DNA of 64,000 nucleotides from NCBI RefSeq assembly GCF_040958095.1, contig NC_091233.1, positions 5,675,036-5,739,035 of the forward strand. Direction: 5' to 3'. The notes beneath the pieces are model-generated. The model did no database searches and was not told the origin of the DNA. It worked only from the letters and a program-made list of their open reading frames with translations. The position numbers were made by a program, and so were the translations under genes. The DNA comes from Procambarus clarkii (Eukaryota; Arthropoda; Malacostraca; Decapoda; Cambaridae). Shown here in pieces: positions 61,315-64,000 of the stretch; within the stretch, counting starts at the first letter, position 1, and each line of letters begins with the position of its first letter.

Positions 61315-62003
61315 AGGTGGGTTGGCAGTGTGGAGTCATGGAGGCTGTAGTGAGGGGCCAGGATGAACCCTGCAGGCCTCCCATAGTGAGGGGAGGTGGG
61401 GGTGAGTGATGGGTGTTGTGTGGTCAGGAGAGAGAGGTGGGGGTTACGCGTGTGCCAAACAGTGTTTTGTGTTTTTCTTTTTTTGAAAGTTTTGCTGAAC
61501 AAGTTACGTTGTCAGCGATAATTGGCGCAACATATCTATCATATTGTGAGTACATCACACGTGCAGTGAGTCAGATTACAAGTGTGTGATTCATTCATCA
61601 TTGTGCAGTGATATACGGGGAAATTATACCAGTGTTAGTGTCGCCCTGACCCCCGCCCCCACCCAGCGCCCAGGCCGGGAAGTACCTGCTCTTCCCCCTC
61701 CTACCCACCCCACCACGTCGCCTCCCCACCCACGAGGCCACCTTGCCACCCGCCCATAGAAGCCGGGAGGCTCCCATGTGTGTCTACGCTACCCACCCAC
61801 CCAATGTATACCCACATATTGTGTAGTGGGTGTATACCCACACTTTGTATAGAGGTGGTATATGTATTACCACTCACCTGAGTAGTAAGTGCCACGGCCA
61901 GCTGATCACCCCCCCAGCCTCCAACTGCCGCCCACCCTCCAGTCTCCACCCGCCGTCCACCTTCCCGCCCAGCGCCCGCCCAGCGCCAGCCCAGCGCCCG
62001 CCC
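61315..62003 (+). other. C-rich presumed 5' UTR of the downstream LINE
   Basis: From about 61640 the plus strand is C-rich with repeated CGCCCAGCGCC motifs up to the ATG at 62004. This parallels the C-rich sequence upstream of the LINE at 54473. No ORF belongs here. Confidence 0.5.
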
Positions 62004-64000
62004 ATGTCGCAGCTCCCAACAGATAGCCAGGCTTCTCCATGCCAAGATGAGCCATCAAACAGGGGTAGACAAGGTAGATGTCAGACGTGTGACCGGGTAT
62101 GCTATATCCGGTTGAGTGACGATAATGTGCGCATTCATTACCACAACGGAGCCAGGTGTTTGGGTTCTGGACGCCCTCCCAGGGAGAACACCAATCAACA
62201 GCCCACACCGCCCGTAAGGCAAAACACCTCCCAGACCTTCATTCCCACAGAAAATTTATTAGAAGCTATCAAAGCAACATCGGCCAGAACCTTGCAACAC
62301 ATCCCTAAAGCAGCCCGCCCCCATGCAGCAGCCAAATTATCTGCCCTCCTGAGAAAGGTCAACGACTCTCCTGGAACGACCCAAGCATGGCACAACCTCC
62401 TAATGTTTGGCAACATATGTCTAGCCACCCCTGCAAGGAGAGACAAAACCTTAGCTGCCTCAGTCATCAAAGCTATAAATGATTTTCCCAGGGAGGACAA
62501 CCAGGTGCGCCTTCCCACTCGCGCGAGAAACACCCACGGCAGGAAGAGCAACAGTGGCATATCCGAGACATCAAAAATCAGAACATCAGTCACCAAGAAA
62601 ATAGAAGAAGGAAACACTATTGGCGCAATACGAGTCATCACCAGTGAGGACTCAATTGCCGACAGAGATGCCGCAACAGCTCAAGCCCTAAGGGAGAAAC
62701 ACCCACCCAGGGCTCCGCGTGAGGACGACATTGTACAAGTGGGGGCTACCGGAGCAGAACCTCTCTGGGTGGCTGAATCTGTGGTCCATAAAGCAGCCAT
62801 GTCCTTCCCTACAGGATCAGCAGGTGGGTTCAGAGGACTAAAACCCAACCACCTCAAGCAAATGCTCAACCCTGCACTGGGTGACATTGCAAAGAACCTC
62901 TTAGTGGAACTAACCAGATTCACCAACACATGTCTAGCTGGCAACATACCAGCGTCCATAAGACCTATCTTTTTTGGAGCATATCTCTGTGCTCTAAAGA
63001 AAAAGGATGGAGGGATCAGGCCAATAGCTGTGGGCAATTCTCTCCGGCGTCTCGTCGCAAATGCAGCTGCAAGAACAGTTAGTGATGCAGCGGCCAACAT
63101 GCTGAAGCCAAAACAGCTCGGGTTTGGCATTCCACAAGGGTGTGAGGCGGCAGCCCATGCAGCTCGAGCCTTCATCGCCAACATCACAGACGAAAAGGCC
63201 CTTATCAAGCTAGATTTCAAAAATGCCTTCAATTTGGTGCGGAGGGATGCTGTACTCCGTGCGGTTCATAGTCATTTCCCTTCCCTCTACCCTTTTGTAC
63301 ATTCATGCTACAGTATGGATCTTAAGCTACTTTTTGGCGAACATGAAATTGACTCGCGAGAAGGCGTCCAACAGGGTGACCCCCTCGCTCCTCTCCTTTT
63401 CTGCTTAGTCATCAAACAAGTCACAGAGGTCCTGTCCAGCGAGCATAACATCTGGTTCTTGGATGATGGTACCCTAGCTGGTTCCCAAGACTCCCTCCTG
63501 GAGGACATCAGAAAAATCCAGGAGCAAGGTGCAGTTTTAGGCCTCACCCTGAACCCTTCTAAATGTGAAATAATATGTTCCAACCAGGGCATCGTAGAGA
63601 GAATAGAGGGTCTTCTGCCAAATATCCATAAAACTAAACCTGAAGACAGCACACTCCTAGGAGCTCCCCTGGGGTTGAAAGCCATCGATGAGGTCCTTGA
63701 TAAGAAAATCGCCGACCTTAAGAGGATGGATGGGAGGATTGAGGATATTGATGCTCATGATGCACTCTACCTCATCACCAGATGTCTGTCCCTCCCCAGG
63801 TTAATCTACTTTCTGAGGTGTTCACCATCTTACAGTAGCCAAAAACTAAGTGAGTATGACCGGTTACTGAAATCAATGCTAGAAAAAGCCCTTAACCTCT
63901 CTCTCGATGACCTACAGTGGAAACAAGCCTCTCTTCCTGTAAGACTTGGGGGCCTCGGAGTTCGAACAGCAACGCAAATCGCTGTTCCAGCCTTCCTGTC
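62004..64000 (+). CDS. REL-type LINE ORF, uninterrupted, running off the window end
   Basis: Reading from the ATG at 62004, I find no stop for 665 codons to the window edge. A CCHC-type finger (CQTCDRVCYIRLSDD...HNGARC) comes first, then a linker with TQAWHNLLMFGN and KKIEEGNTIGAIRVITSED. RT follows: FFGAYLCALKKKDGGIRPIA, GFGIPQGCEAAAHAARAF, IKLDFKNAFNLVRRD, GVQQGDPLAPLLFC and WFLDDGTLAGSQDSLLED, then NPSKCEII and LPVRLGGLGVRTATQIAVP. It aligns end to end with the damaged LINE at 51499-54473, so its C-terminal nuclease should lie beyond the window. It is the best candidate here for an active element of this family. Confidence 0.9.
   Translation, partial: MSQLPTDSQASPCQDEPSNRGRQGRCQTCDRVCYIRLSDDNVRIHYHNGARCLGSGRPPRENTNQQPTPPVRQNTSQTFIPTENLLEAIKATSARTLQHIPKAARPHAAAKLSALLRKVNDSPGTTQAWHNLLMFGNICLATPARRDKTLAASVIKAINDFPREDNQVRLPTRARNTHGRKSNSGISETSKIRTSVTKKIEEGNTIGAIRVITSEDSIADRDAATAQALREKHPPRAPREDDIVQVGATGAEPLWVAESVVHKAAMSFPTGSAGGFRGLKPNHLKQMLNPALGDIAKNLLVELTRFTNTCLAGNIPASIRPIFFGAYLCALKKKDGGIRPIAVGNSLRRLVANAAARTVSDAAANMLKPKQLGFGIPQGCEAAAHAARAFIANITDEKALIKLDFKNAFNLVRRDAVLRAVHSHFPSLYPFVHSCYSMDLKLLFGEHEIDSREGVQQGDPLAPLLFCLVIKQVTEVLSSEHNIWFLDDGTLAGSQDSLLEDIRKIQEQGAVLGLTLNPSKCEIICSNQGIVERIEGLLPNIHKTKPEDSTLLGAPLGLKAIDEVLDKKIADLKRMDGRIEDIDAHDALYLITRCLSLPRLIYFLRCSPSYSSQKLSEYDRLLKSMLEKALNLSLDDLQWKQASLPVRLGGLGVRTATQIAVPAFL

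Overview
This window looks like repeat-dense intergenic DNA from an arthropod nuclear genome, most likely a decapod crustacean such as a crayfish or lobster. Supporting signs are long TTAGG-type telomere-like tracts, very long dinucleotide microsatellites, abundant Penelope-like elements, BEL/Pao and CR1-like retroelements, and tRNA-derived SINEs. The species call is an inference from repeat content; the sequence names no species. I see no convincing host protein-coding gene. The only host-exon candidate is a short open segment near 61.2 kb, held at low confidence.

Layout. 0-9 kb: LINE and SINE fragments, a 630-bp GA tract, and two related 16-bp minisatellites (about 2.3-5.3 and 5.3-7.0 kb) interrupted by SINEs. 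9-14.7 kb: a BEL/Pao gag on the minus strand whose 3' part runs into a 2.7-kb 19-bp minisatellite, and an SGNH-hydrolase-like ORF upstream cut by a SINE. 18-28 kb: a Ty3/Gypsy fragment, several Penelope-like copies with inverted or fold-back ends, a 260-bp satellite built from a tRNA-derived SINE, and two copies of a 380-390-bp inverted-repeat element embedded in TA microsatellites. 28-40 kb: several minisatellites, a degenerate telomere-like tract and a decayed LINE with RNase H. 40.8-51.1 kb: a BEL/Pao element with two 840-bp LTRs, carrying a SINE in pol and a CR1-like LINE inside its 5' LTR. 51.2-54.5 kb: a nearly complete LINE with a restriction-like endonuclease. 55.8-61.1 kb: four more copies of the TA-associated element, a chimeric Penelope fragment and an intact 672-codon Penelope-like ORF. 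62.0-64.0 kb: an uninterrupted ORF of a second endonuclease LINE that runs off the window end.

The parts interact as parasites of one another. SINE bodies carry the 3' tails of two different LINEs and at least two tRNA heads. The inverted-repeat element sits only within TA microsatellites and itself carries telomere-like repeats. Penelope copies repeatedly end in fold-back palindromes or TA tracts. Nesting gives a relative chronology: the BEL/Pao element came first, then the SINE and the CR1-like LINE. All repeat counts, percentages and alignments here were made by eye.
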